Shown: positions 11,454 to 23,700 of the stretch, in pieces
How the letters are laid out: each line of letters opens with the position of its first letter
Numbering within the stretch: the stretch's first letter is position 1
From: Solen grandis
Taxonomy: Eukaryota > Mollusca > Bivalvia > Adapedonta > Solenidae
Reading direction: 5' to 3'
Assembly: GCA_021229015.1 (NCBI GenBank)
Contig: CM037787.1
Location: forward strand, 40,356,629 to 40,420,628
DNA: 64,000 nt
Made by a program: the position numbers and the translations under genes
Notes under the pieces: generated by a model
The model's database searches: none
Seen by the model: the letters and a program-made list of their open reading frames with translations, nothing else
What the model was told of the DNA's origin: nothing

Positions 11454-11679
11454 AGGTTAAGAGCAGGGGTACATTACAGTCAAGTTTGAGAGCTTTTTAG
11501 CATGCTATGGTAGGAGTTTCAGACCATGCAATGCAACCTGGCTTCACTCTATAAATACCTATGTTATATTGGGTAACTTGCATGTTTTTATCAGATATCC
11601 GTTCAAACTTTTCATAGTGATATGATACATATTGAAGATACAGGTTTGTGAGCTGTAATGGGTTTTGTCCTACAGAGCC

Positions 11680-11799
11680 ATGAAACTAACAGTTGTGACA
11701 GTTCGAAACCAGGGTGCCAGGCTATGCAAGTAACAGAGGTTGGTCGCCATGGAAACACAACACTTGAAACTCCATACTGTATGCTGTATACCAGGACAG
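11680..11799 (+). CDS. QTRT2: QTRT2 coding exon 1 (apparent 1-base frameshift)
   Basis: The acceptor TCCTACAG ends at 11675, then AGCC precedes the ATG at 11680. The ATG frame reads [15 protein letters not shown], like the family N-terminus, then hits TAA. The family match continues in another frame as [20 protein letters not shown] and YTRTG, which is the frame the next exon needs. The break is near 11723-11728 and looks like one lost base. An in-frame ATG at 11724 would give a start shortened by about 15 residues. Confidence 0.85.
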
Positions 11800-14700
11800 G
11801 TAAAATACAAAATAAAAGAGTTCACAATGTCATATAATTTCATTTTGTTATGTGAGAAGTCACTGATTTGATTAGATAATGTTCCAAATCATAAAGATAT
11901 ACTAGGTCATACCATCATGGTACAAGAGGCTACATGTAGTATGAGAAAACCTTATATTGACATATCAACACATTGGTAAATGGAGCAGACCCCGTTCAGG
12001 CAGCTTCTGGATGGAGCTGTCTGATCAGGCTTGCACAAAAAAGAAAAATCCATTCAGTATACCATTTGAAGATCAGTGAATTAATATTCATTAAGTCATG
12101 AATTTCTATATGGATATTCATAAGATAATGGGTTAATCCAAAATCCACTTTAAAAGTTACCCTAAGGGTTTTTATTTGAAATAATACAGTGTGGCCCTGT
12201 TATGTTTCCATTCCTACCTGTTCCATCTTTAAGTACTAACCATGTGGTGTCTGTATGGGCAGGTAGCTGTGCCCACCTGTCTAATGACATGTTGGCCAGG
12301 CTGAATAATGTCCCTGAAGTTCTACAAGTGTCTCTCAGTCACACGTAAGTGAAACAAAATTTACCCTCTGTCTATTTTTTCATGTGTGTGACATTTAAAG
12401 AAAGATAAATGTTTGTTTTCTTTTTACATCATTTAAGAAACAGATCAAATCTTTACTGATCCCGGTGTCAGAGTGGTTAGAGTGTCTGCCCAGGAATCAG
12501 GAGGTTGTGGGTCCGATCCCCAGCCGCAACATTCCAAAGTCGTAAAAATGGTACTGGTATAGCTCCATTGCTTGGCGTTCAGCATATAAGGGTAGTTCCA
12601 ATACCGGTTGGCCCAGTGTCAGGATAATGTGACTAGGTGTGGTATCATGCCACATGCCTATGGCATGATACTGCAGTGTGGCAGCACTATATTTGTCTCA
12701 AATAGACATCGTCTCCAAAAGACTGAAATACTGTCGGTGGGATGTTAAACCCAACAAACTAATCTTTATTAGTAGTTTCGGGTTGGACCAGTACTTTGTC
12801 TGGGAAGATTATGATAGATTCTTAGTGAGATTAGTGAGCTATTTTGATTCTGATCAGGGCTGAGGTTTGAACCCACAACCTTCATCATTTTACATTACCT
12901 CTGGATTTTTATGCTGGATTATTATGATATTTATAACATGGCCTAATTTAGATTTGGACCTCGTATTTACAGTGTTATGATACACCTATATTGTTCAACT
13001 TATTCTCTCAGTTTACGAGCTATTTTGGTTCTGATCAGGGCGGAGCATATGGAGACAATTGAAGGTTTCAAGAAGGGTATAGCCAAGTTTGCAGCACTCG
13101 GTGACAAGCTGGTTTACTCCTGTATTCATGACCCTGCCACAGAGGTCAAGTCAGGATTTAATGATAAATCCGGGGTGGGGGTGTGGGGGAAAGGTGGGAA
13201 GATCAAGGTAGGTTAATATTTGTTTTTTTATCCTAATTTTTCAGATGAAAATGTGGAGAATGAATTGCAAACAGGACTTTTATATTCATCATAATCTCTT
13301 GATATTTTAATGAAAAATGATTATTGGTATTGAATAAAACTCATTCTCTTTTCTCTTTGAAATACTTTACCAGTATTAAACCAGATCAGCCTGCAAGCAT
13401 TACACTTCAGTATTGAAATGGACAAACAACACTTTTAAACCAGATTAGACTGAATATTCCTGTCATCAGATCAGGTCTAACCATGTTATAAAGGATAAAA
13501 TATATTGAGTGGTTCAACTTGTAGTGGTCAAGGTACACAGCGCCACTCTTGTCCACCCGTCCCAGTTACAATGATTTGCTTCCTTTCTAAATGCTTTGGA
13601 GGAGCTGAATTTAGTGTAAAATTACAGCTGAACCTGCATTAGCGGCCACCTTTATTCAGTGGTCAACCTGTATTTAGTGGTCAACCTGTATATAGCGGCA
13701 ATTTTAATATTACCAAACTATAGCATTTTGTTATACAGTCCAGTACCGTTAACTCGATCTTTGATAAGTCGATTTCTATGCATACCTCGATCAGGAGTGA
13801 CGGTCCCAACTTTACTGCCTATATATCCCATATTAAAATATTTTTATAACTCGATATCGTACTAAATGATGTTAAATCATACCTCGATTTAATTTACCGG
13901 TCCCGACATTGATAAATCAGACATAATTACCCTTTGTAAGTCGATTAGGTTGATTGGCTTCTACCGCCGAAGTGTGAAAGCCAATTACCAAGCTGGGACT
14001 TCGCACCGTCAGAAAAATACCTCGTGAAAACAAACTGATGACAGACGGTAACAAGCGGTCCGCATTAATTGCTGACATGAGTGATTATTGTCTGGTGTCA
14101 AATATGTTTATATACAGTGGACATCACACATGCTACCAGTACTTGCCCAGCTAGACAAATTCATAGCGAAGTCGAAATTCAACGGAACGACACAGAAGTC
14201 AATTAAGGACTTTTTTGTAAAGTTTACAAGCCGCTAAGGGTAAACGTCATGGTTGTGTTTATCTAACGATCACCTGTATGGCGTCCAACATTTGTAATAT
14301 GTATGTACATTTATATACAATGTAAATGTTGCCCATTAAATGTGTTTTATAAAGATGTGCTTTTTAAACATTATCTAATGCATTTTCGTTTGTGCTTTGA
14401 TATTTTTTCTCTTTTACAATGTGTTTTCTAGTTGATTAATATGATTAAAATACATGTAAAAAATGAATATCGAGTTAATGTTTTTCTCCGATACCCTATA
14501 AGTAATTAACTATAGAATAAATCCCAAATATATAAAAACATCGTATAGCTCGTTCTATGTCATACCTCGATCAAAAAGTAAAGTCCCCTCAATATCGAGG
14601 TAACGGGACTGGACTGTATATTTAAGCTTCATTTAGCGGTCACCCCTGTTAAGCGGTCACTGTCTCTTGTTCCCTTGACTGACCTCTTAAGACAGGTTTG

Positions 14701-17700
14701 ATATACATATCCCTTTTGAGGAGGATTCCTTGGATGAGCCGGTACTTTGTGCCTGGGAAGGCCATGAAAAATCCTTACCCCCAGTAGGGTTACTATCTAG
14801 AGCACACAATCTATGAATCTTTCATGTACATTACCACTGGACCATGGTGCCTGAAATTTGTATGTGAAGTTTGATGTGTAACTGTTTAAGTTTGCATTTT
14901 TGTCCTCATTGCTTATTTAAAAAAAAAATATTACTGTTAAACTTTTGGGTATTTTTATGGTATTGACACACCTAGTGAGTGAATAAATTTAGAGAGTTGT
15001 CCAAGGCCCATAACTCTTGCATGTGTTACAGCTGGAGGTTGAAGGGTTTCTGCGACTACAGGAAGCACTACAGCCTGACTGGTTCCAGTGTTTGTCAGAC
15101 GCGGACACAAACAAGGACTCCACAAAGAAGAGAGCTGGAAAGGCTGTGGCGCGGACACTCTCTTTCCTCGACCACATCATGGAGGGGTGCAAGAAATCAG
15201 AGGTTACAACCATGAAAAATTTAATCCACATCAGTTTACAACAGATCTAAACTTATCTAGAATAAAATAAACATACACACAAAATTGCCTTTAAGACCGA
15301 TTTATGAAACTTAATATTCAATAACAAAAAAACAGGACTTAACAATATTAATGCATATGTATTTTCAGTCTCTTGTATGCATGTCTCTTATTGTGAATTT
15401 GTATATTTGCAGGTACTGAGGAAGGCCTGTGTGTTTGGAAGTATTGTGGGAGGGTTTGATGCCCGGGAGAGGGAGAGGTGTGTCAAAGAAACCGTTGCCA
15501 GGGGAGTGGATGGTAATACACTGAATGTTACTCTGGGGCTTCGCTGCTCGTCCATGTGACTGTAGGTCGGCTGTATTTACTGTGGAGCTTTCCAGTGTTG
15601 GCAGATGTATTCAAATTGACTTGAAGTTATTCAAAACTTTTGTTGTGATAATAGGTAGTCAATGGTTGATCTGGTTTACACAAGAGAACACATGGTTTGT
15701 GTTTGTGATACAGTTTGTGAGCAGTTGACCTAGATATGAATGGTCGGACTCTCACAACTAAAAACTGGTAAAGTGTTTTGGATGGGGAAAATCTAAATCT
15801 CTTAATTAATTATAGCACACTCTTTGTTGCTTAGAGAGCCCTACCACATGTCTGAGTTAGCTTCTCATCAACACTTTGTGAAAAGTCATAATTGATCATG
15901 GCAGTTCCCCAAAGTGACAGTCAAACCTTTGAAACTGACCAAATTAGCTTCAAGCAGGAGACCGTGTTTTGATGAATAGTATATGATATAGTTTACTTAA
16001 ATCATAATCAGTTATTATTAGGAAAAAGATACCATGGTTTCATTTTCTGCTGTATATGATATTCTTGGCCAAAAAAATGTCATTCACCATTCTTAAGTCA
16101 GTGGGTTCGACCCCTCATCAATCCCACTCTTATTGAAATATCTCTTATTATGATATCTTGCATATCATTATTTCTTGAGGAAAATCCACAGCTGGGTTAA
16201 CTTTTTGTTTGCATTCTGCTATGTAAAGTGACATGTTTTCACCTAATTAATTGATCATAATGCATCTAGGTATGTTTTCACCTAATTAATTGATCATAAT
16301 GCATCTAGGTATGTTTTCACCTAATTAATTGATCATAATGTATCTAGGTATGTTTTCACCTAATTAATTGATCATAATGCATCTAGGTATGTTTTCACCT
16401 AATTAATTGATCATAATGTATCTAGGTATGTTTTCACCTAATTAATTGATCATAATGTATCTAGGTATGTTTTCACCTAATTAATTGATCATAATGTATC
16501 TAGGTATGTTTTCACCTAATTAATTGATCATAATGTATCTAGGTATTTTCACCTATATATAGTATTATATTTATGTTTTATTTATATTAAAAAGCATTAT
16601 TTATAATAATATTTTTCTCATGTAGACAAGAGTTCTGTCAGTTGGAAGTTGAAGTCTAACAAATTGCTTTGTGTTTTCAGGTTTTGTCATAGAAGGATTT
16701 AACAATCTTGGACCAAGCACGGAGCAGTTTAACATCAGTGATATCTCAGAAATAATTAAATTGATCACAGTAAGGCAACTCTTAATAATGGTTAAATTGA
16801 TCACGGTAAGGCAACTCTTAATAATGGTTAAATTGATCACAGTAAGGCAACTCTTAATAATGGTTAAATTGATCACGGTAAGGCAACTCTTTATAATGGT
16901 TAAATTGATCACAGTAAGGCAACTCTTTATAATGGTTAAATTGATCACAGTAAGGCAACTCTTTATAATGGTTAAATTGATCACAGTAAGGCAACTCTTT
17001 ATAATGGTTAAATTGATCACAGTAAGGCAACTCTTTATAATGGTTAAATTGATCACGGTAAGGCAACTCTTAATAATGGTTAAATTGATCACAGTAAGGC
17101 AACTCTTAATAATGGTTAAATTGATCACAGTAAGGCAACTCTTAATAATGGTTAAATTGATCACAGTAAGGCAACTCTTAATAATGGTTAAATTGATCAC
17201 GGTAAGGCAACTCTTAATAATGGTTAAATTGATCACGGTAAGGCAACTCTTAATAATGGTTAAATTGATCACAGTAAGGCAACTCTTTATAATGGTTAAA
17301 TTGATCACGGTAAGGCAACTCTTAATAATGGCTAAATTGATCACAGTAAGGCAACTCTTAATAATGGTTAAATTGATCACAGTAAGGCAACTCTTAATAA
17401 TGGTTAAATTGATCACAGTAAGGCAACTCTTAATAATGGTTAAATTGATCACAGTAAGGCAACTCTTAATAATGGTTAAATTGATCACGGTAAGGCAACT
17501 CTTAATAATGGTTAAATTAATCACAGTAAGGCAACTCTTAATAATGGTTAAATTGATCACAGTAAGGCAACTCTTAATAATGGTTAAATTGATCACAGTA
17601 AGGCAACTCTTAATAATGGTTAAATTGATCACAGTAAGGCAACTCTTAATAATGGTTAAATTGATCACAGTAAGGCAACTCTTAATAATGGTTAAATTGA

Positions 17701-20700
17701 TCACAGTAAGGCAACTCTTAATAATGGTTAAATTGATCACGGTAAGGCAACTCTTAATAATGGTTAAATTGATCACAGTAAGGCAACTCTTAATAATGGT
17801 TAAATTGATCACAGTGAGGCAACTCTTAATAATGGTTAGATTGATCACGGTAAGGCAACTCTTAATAATGGTTAAATTGATCACGGTAAGGCAACTCTTA
17901 ATAATGGTTAAATTGATCACAGTAAGGCAACTCTTAATAATGGTTAAATTGATCACGGTAAGGCAACTCTTAATAATGGTTAAATTGATCACAGTAAGGC
18001 AACTCTTAATAATGGTTAAATTGATCACGGTAAGGCAACTCTTAATAATGGTTAAATTGATCACAGTAAGGCAACTCTTAATAATGGTTAAATTGATCAC
18101 AGTAAGGCAACTCTTAATAATGGTTAAATTGATCACAGTAAGGCAACTCTTAATAATGGTTAAATTGATCACAGTAAGGCAACTCTTAATAATTTAAATA
18201 GTGGGTTAATTGATCCAGTAAGGCAATTAATAATGGTTAAATTGATCACAGTAAGGCAACTCTTAATAATTTTTAAATAAAGTCTTGTTTTTTTAACATG
18301 ATGGCATCTTGGTGACAGGTTTAAGCTATTCTTATAATGTACAATTTTTGAAAATTAGATTTCTTCATAAAGACTAGCTATTGAAAGATTGCAGTTTAAA
18401 ATATGTTAAAAGTGTACACATATATTTATACATGTAAAACTAATCATAATCTACTATATAATCATATCCTGTAATTTAATCCAGTACCTCTTAATAATAT
18501 TTTGATTATAGTTTAAGGTAATTCTGATTTGTTTGAAATTCTTCACGGATTCTGGAGAGGGTCAGTTAAAGGCATCTCGAAAGGAATGTGGTATCCCACT
18601 GAGCCAGGCCCCCACCTGCTGTGACCAGACCTGCTAATTGCTGGTCATCACTGCAGGGAGTCTTTAGCCAATATAGTACTAATCTGTCACAGTAAAACCT
18701 CTGATGGGTTAATGCAAAACTAAATTACCTGCTAGTATGGAAGTGAGACAGTAGGCTAGTTTTACACAAAGCCATAAACATTTTAATGAATGTTAGTGAT
18801 AATGTGGGTTGTTTACTGTATGATCCCTTACATATTCTTTATTGCATTAATTACTAGGTGTCAATTTTGTAACTGCATGATTATGTATTTATTTCATAGT
18901 TTAAAATTTGATTTGGAAAATACATGCAAGAGATATAAGTTTTAGTATTCAAAATGACTTAAAATGAGTCTGAAGGACATTATTCTGACAATGAATGACT
19001 TTTTAAATTGCTTTTGTTAGAAACGTTTCGTTACATTTTATTCAACAGAATTTCTCTTATTGAATAAACTGCATCCAGGCCACAGGTCCTCACAGTCTTG
19101 GGATATGGCAGAATTACATGCACAGTTGTGGTTATTTACTATTGCTACTAGTGTAGACAAAGAATGAAAGTATTTAGTAATACATAATTTATTTCCAAAC
19201 TTAATGTCACTTTTTATGATAAATTTTAAAAAAAAAAATATAAATTAAAATATAATGAGAACTAAAAAAAAAAAAAAATAAAAAAAAAAAAAAAAAATTT
19301 ATATTTAATTAAATAAAAAAGAATAAAAAAGAACTGATAGAATTATTTCTGGTATTTAGGATTGCATAATTGGTATATTCACAACTATTTCCTTTACAAA
19401 CTGTGAATGACTATGTTCAACCCCCAAATATAGCATACATACACTTGGATCTTGAACAATACCTGTGTGACAGACACATCGTGACAGACTGTGGCAGCCT
19501 GGCTTATCAGAAAACAGATGCCCACACATGCTGAGTGGGTGAATAAATGGGGGGGGGGGGGTCACTTACATAAGGGTTTTGAGATGCCTTTAAGGACATA
19601 ATGGACCTCTTAATTACTGTAGACATGTTTTGACGCCCTAGCAAACAGAGCAGACCAGAATCAGGCAACTCTTTCCGAGGTTTTCCTCTGTTTGCTTGTT
19701 AAATTAATGTAGCTAAGATACTTTACACTCTGTATGGCAAAGAAAAATCCATTGTTTGATACACCATTTAAAGTTAAGTAAATCAATAATCTTTCAAGTG
19801 ATATATTAGTACATGAATATTCATGAGATAAAGAGTTACCGGTAATGACTGATTTGTCGCATGTACAAATCATTAATCTTATCTGGTAATACCATTATTA
19901 TCATCGTAATCTAATGGATTTTCTAATATCTAAATTCTGATTGAAGTGTGAAAGTGGCGTTGCGTGTAAAATTGTCAGGTCTGGTTCAGTCAGAAACAAA
20001 TTGTTCGATAATTCAGGTTGGTTCATTCGCTGACAATAACCGTTGTTAAGGAAATGTGAGAGTAGATGTTGATACCCACCACCAGAGTCCCTGCTGGTCT
20101 GTCATGGCCTTTAATAGGATTTTAATAATGGCAATATTTGTACATAATGCACCTTTTACTGATACAATTATTTTAATTAATTGATCAGATTATCCAATAG
20201 CTATACACGGTTATCATGTATCAACATTTGACTGACAGTAGTTGGGATGTTTGAAAGTAGTTGACCTAGTCTTCAACAAAAAAGTAATCCCTAAACAACG
20301 GATAAAGTTGGGTCTTACATTTATACAGTAGAATTTGGAAAGGGCCATTGACTTCTGTTTAACCCATGTACTGCGTGTATATATTGTATTGGTATGCCAT
20401 TGTATCCAGTGTGTCACGAAAAGCTACAGAGCATCAGTCAGATGTTTGAACAGTATTTATATAATAAAACATCGGATTCATCCATTCATTCATATGACTT
20501 CAAATGAAATGTAAGCAAGTGTAAGCAAGACAAGAACATATTGGATTGATTTACACTAGAAAGAGTACCATAAACTGCCAGATAAAAACCTGATCAGTGC
20601 TCAAGATGTCGTGAACACTTGTTACCCTCAGTAAGGTTCAGGGTAAGGCAGTGAAGGGGCTGATGTACAAAATGTTGATGACTGATTTAAATTTTAGATT

Positions 20701-23700
20701 TTCTATCAGCTTTTTTCTAATATATGTACACATTAATTCTTTTAACCAGAAAAATCTACCCGAAGACAAGCCACGGCTGATGTCGGGAATCTGGCGACCA
20801 GACGCTGTGATGGAGGCCATAGAATTAGGAGTGGATATATTCGACAGCTCGTATCCTTGCGTGATGTGTAAAGACAGAAAAAGCAGAGTGGTGGCTCAGT
20901 GTTGACGCGCTGGACTGCTAATCCAGGGGTCTGGGTTCAAATCCCTGTAGAACCTTGAAAAAATTCTGGGACACTCTTTAGTGTTCCCCACTTAACTAGA
21001 AGCCTAATGCTGGTTCATCCATACAGTGGTTATGTGGCTTTGTTTGTATCTGTGCTATACACTGGGCACATTAAAGAACCAGGGAGTCTATTCGGAATGA
21101 ACTAGGGTAGCGCACCAGGATCCCTTGTATCCGTATCTGTCTCTGTATGAAGGTAAAGGAGGGCATCCCTTACAGAAAATGTTCAAGAGACCCAAAGTCA
21201 GAGGTGCTGGGCCTTAAAGGCATTCTCTGTGAAAACCCACAGCACTATGCACAATACGCCTGAGCTTAAATGCAAATACAAACAATTAGAAATATGCGAT
21301 GCTCAGTCTTGTAATGGGCATTTACAATGTAAAAAGGAATATTCAAATTAGATCTCAGGATTAGCCAATACCTGTCCTGGAATATCATGTGATCAACAGC
21401 TGACCTGATTTACATAAGAGAACATGTTGGTTTGGCTGCCATTTTGTTTTTAATCAGTTGAAATGAATTCTTAAAATTTGGTAAATGTAGAGCTTATAAT
21501 TATGTTCAGTGTAAAATCTGGAAATGTTCATAAACCTGTCTTTGTAATTTTATACATATATAATTTGGAAAAAAAAAGTTTCAAATAGTAAAATGATTAT
21601 GTGATCCCATGAATTATTTGTCAAATGTTCATTTTCAATGTCAGAGTTATTGCCCTTGACAAGTTAGCTATCCATATTTAGCAACAGAGAGAGGTCATGC
21701 CCTTGTTTTTAATTTCAACTACAAACCTGATCCTGAACAGGGGGACAGAGAGGTCAAAGGTCAACAGAATTACACCATAAACTTAAACGAAAAATGGTAA
21801 GCAAGATATATTTGTAGCACATTGATTTCAAACCTTAAGAAAAAAAAAAGTATTACTGTTTATTTATTTAGATGAATGTTCAAGGAAAAGTTTTATGGTG
21901 AATGTGAATTATGCTTGGTTTCTATATGTCTAAGTCCAGTATTTTTGATATTAAGTGTAGTTGATATATGTATAAAGACTTTGAGAACATAGTTAACATC
22001 ATTAACACAGTTACAGGCCTGCTTCACAGTCATGTTGTCCTGTCACATCACGTCGTGTCCCATCCAATATCTTCTCATATTGTTCAGTCAAGGCATTTAA
22101 GTGGAGATATTCATACCTTTCATTAATATCTCTTGTTCTCCCTCAACAAATGTGTCATATTAGTCTTACATTTTCTAGCAAAGTTTATAAAAACAATCAA
22201 ATAATAATGTTCAAACATGTATCTGAACCATGTTGTGATTTAAGAACTCCTAGCTGCACTGAAATAATTATAGCATCATTCTTTGAAGTTTTTAAGGAAA
22301 ATTGATTATACATTTGTACTTAAAAATACAAAAGTCAAACTCCATACATAGACAGTTGATGTGGCTAGTTCCCTTGATTTTCTTAAATGGCTCCTTGATA
22401 TATCGATAAAAAAGGATTTTTAAATATTTGAGGGTCATTTTGAAAATTTGATTCAAAATGAGCAATTTGTGCGCAGTTGAAAACCCTCTACAGCAGTTCT
22501 TGTGAACGTTTATAAGGAGTCAGAACATCAGCAATGTAACTGCTTTGCCAACAATTGAAGTTTTGTAATTTGTAGTTTAACCCTTTCCCTCATATAGACT
22601 CATTTTGACGCACTCAATAGGTACCACATAAAGCCTGATCTGCAGAAAGCCAAACTCAAACCTTACCAAATTTAATTGTAAAATCCTCATTACCAGACCA
22701 CTGAGGAGCAGCGAACAGCATAAAACCTGATCAGCCTGCGAGTTACTCGCAGGCTGATCTGGTTTTATGCTGTTCGCATAGGTCTTTTCATGGTTTCCTC
22801 TATGAGGGAAAGGGTTAATTGAAATTACTAATATATATTGTTATTGTCATTGTATGAGTTTATATTAAAATTATTTGTAAATGCCAATATCTGAAGTAAA
22901 TAACTGTAAGATTTATATAAACCTTTAAATCCAATTGAACTATATTGAGTAGATGTTGATATAGAAGTATTTGTAATAACATTGAAAGCAACATTATTTA
23001 CCAATAGTTTTTTTAATTATGATTTGAAATTACTCTCAATAGATATTGAAAATAAAACTTAGTGATTATAAATATTTGAGGTAGATCTGATTACCGTTAT
23101 ATAAATATCATTCACTTGTAACTGACCCTGTCTGTGTTCTCCTTCCAGTTATTTTGATGATCCCAGCCCCTTGCTGCCTGGCTGCTCCTGTTACACATGC
23201 CAGAACTTTTCACGTGCATACATAAATCACCTACTCAACACGTCAGAACTTCTCTCCTTGATACTACTGATGATGTAAGTAACTTTTCTGATATTATTAT
23301 ACCCCCACAAATGAAATTTGGGGGGGTATATAGGAGTCACCCTGTCGGTCGGTCGGTCCGGCGGTTGGTCTACAAATATTTGTCCGGAGCATTTCTCCAA
23401 AACTACTGTACCTATGTTGATGAAACTTCATAGGTAGATAGACCTTGATGAGAGGAAGTGCAGTGCATAAGAACCATAACTCTGCATGTATTTTGAAAGG
23501 AGTTATTGCCCTTTGTCATTTTTAATCTTTTGATTTTGTCCGGACCATAACTCCAATACTAAAGTAGCTAGGTTGATGAAACTTCATATGTAGATTGATC
23601 TTGATGAGAGGAAGTGCAGTGCATAAGAAAACCACAATGTAAATTCTTAAAGACAGGTTTTTGCAAACAATAAATATGGATGTGAACCATAATTAGACTG

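Larger units (their letters stand above)
10380..11675. promoter_or_regulatory. Divergent NELFE/QTRT2 intergenic and 5' region
   Basis: The start codons of NELFE (minus) and QTRT2 (plus) are 1.3 kb apart, head to head. The first QTRT2 coding exon and the first NELFE coding exon both begin at splice acceptors, so both genes need upstream non-coding exons and promoters in this interval. The stretch 10580-10700 has several CpGs in otherwise AT-rich DNA and is the likeliest core, by inference. I cannot place transcription starts. A fold-back repeat (11374-11453) and an unassigned 80-codon ORF (10980-11222) also lie here. Confidence 0.45.
18290..20740. other. QTRT2 intron 6 beyond the minisatellite
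   Basis: AT-rich, with an A-rich tract and one dispersed repeat copy. I see no exon or RNA gene. Confidence 0.6.

Noticed and set aside
16601..18172. Minus-strand 523-codon repetitive ORF over the 36-bp array
   Set aside because: It is open only because the 36-bp unit is a multiple of three and lacks stops on that strand. There is no non-repeat domain, and the plus strand carries the real QTRT2 exon.
16671..18197. Plus-strand 508-codon ORF as a single-exon protein
   Set aside because: Only its first part (16681-16769) is coding, as QTRT2 exon 6. The rest is the donor-containing minisatellite.
16231..18275. CRISPR-like array
   Set aside because: The repeats are contiguous with no unique spacers, in a eukaryotic intron.
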